From Cognatilysobacter tabacisoli (GTDB taxonomy: Bacteria; Pseudomonadota; Gammaproteobacteria; Xanthomonadales; Xanthomonadaceae), in assembly GCF_003586305.1 (NCBI RefSeq), contig NZ_QXJI01000001.1:186001-250000 (forward strand): a stretch of DNA of 64,000 bases, read 5' to 3'. A model generated the notes under the pieces. The model did no database searches. It was not told where the DNA came from and was given only the letters and a program-made list of their open reading frames with translations. The position numbers and the translations under genes are program-made. Of this stretch, positions 63,939 to 64,000 are shown one piece after another (position 1 is the stretch's first letter; every line of letters starts with the position of its first letter).

Positions 63939-64000
63939 TTACTCCTCGCCGATCCCCGTCATGCCGACGATGCTGTAGCCGGCGTCGACGTAGGTGACCT
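63939..64000 (-). CDS. fabI: Enoyl-ACP reductase FabI-like, C-terminal end (5' part outside window)
   Basis: Only the last 19-20 codons are inside the window. They read VTYVDAGYSIVGMTGIGEE before TAA (63941-63939). The segment YVDAGYSIVGM is the characteristic C-terminus of the FabI-type enoyl-ACP reductase, which reduces the double bond in each round of fatty-acid synthesis. Position after ppiD fits xanthomonad gene order. The short length leaves other short-chain dehydrogenases as a small chance. Confidence 0.7.
   Translation of the reverse strand, partial: VTYVDAGYSIVGMTGIGEE

Overview
The window is a gene-dense, very GC-rich (about 70%) bacterial chromosome segment. Gene content and order point to a gammaproteobacterium of the Xanthomonadaceae/Lysobacteraceae (Lysobacter- or Luteimonas-like): tRNA-Leu, tig, clpP, clpX, lon, hupB, tRNA-Val, tRNA-Asp, ppiD in a row, a dimer-type NAD isocitrate dehydrogenase, purT, and a phoB-phoR-ppk-ppx cluster. 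The assignment is inference from families and synteny; no 16S is present. No insertion sequence, prophage, CRISPR array or genomic island was seen.

Layout. 0-3 kb: the end of a NarL/FixJ response regulator, a decayed copy of its 3' end, an SRPBCC membrane-anchored protein, a DUF423 protein and an AlkA-type glycosylase. 3-7.3 kb (mostly minus strand): a VanY-type peptidase and a PH-domain membrane protein, then a tightly coupled operon of an SPFH/band-7 protein, a small membrane protein, a ribbon-helix-helix regulator and a DUF4177 protein behind a twin TGATATC operator, then a lipoprotein. 7.3-14 kb: purT, Bpt aminoacyl-transferase, an EF-hand protein, an ECF sigma factor fused to a membrane domain, a DUF2007 protein and tesB. 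14-23.7 kb: a DUF922 protein, amidase, MOSC, hydrolase, rlmKL, a methyltransferase, two pirins, aqpZ, small exported proteins and a phosphatase. 23.7-32.6 kb: mfd, ohrR-ohr, GNAT, MmcQ, chrA, DUF808, rlmJ.

32.7-36.3 kb is a creB-creC-creD envelope-stress locus with an exact cre tag in front of creD. 36.4-39.6 kb holds a GNAT/nitrilase pair and a glycosyltransferase/PAP2 pair. 39.7-45.5 kb is the minus-strand phosphate locus phoB-phoR-ppk1-ppx with a Pho box before phoB, linking phosphate sensing to polyphosphate metabolism. 45.6-53.4 kb: a BepA-like periplasmic protease, glutaredoxin plus an AhpD-like protein, NAD-IDH, an exported beta-helix protein, a NhaC-type antiporter and a YccA-family protein.

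53.5-64 kb is the conserved tRNA and proteostasis block: tRNA-Pro, -Arg, -His, -Lys and -Leu, trigger factor, ClpP, ClpX, Lon, HU, tRNA-Val, two identical tRNA-Asp genes each with its own terminator, PpiD, and the 3' end of a fabI-like gene on the minus strand. Candidate sigma-32 heat-shock promoters precede clpP and lon. The strongest leads for follow-up are the SPFH/RHH/DUF4177 operon with its operator, the cre tag, the membrane-fused ECF factor and the decayed response-regulator tail.
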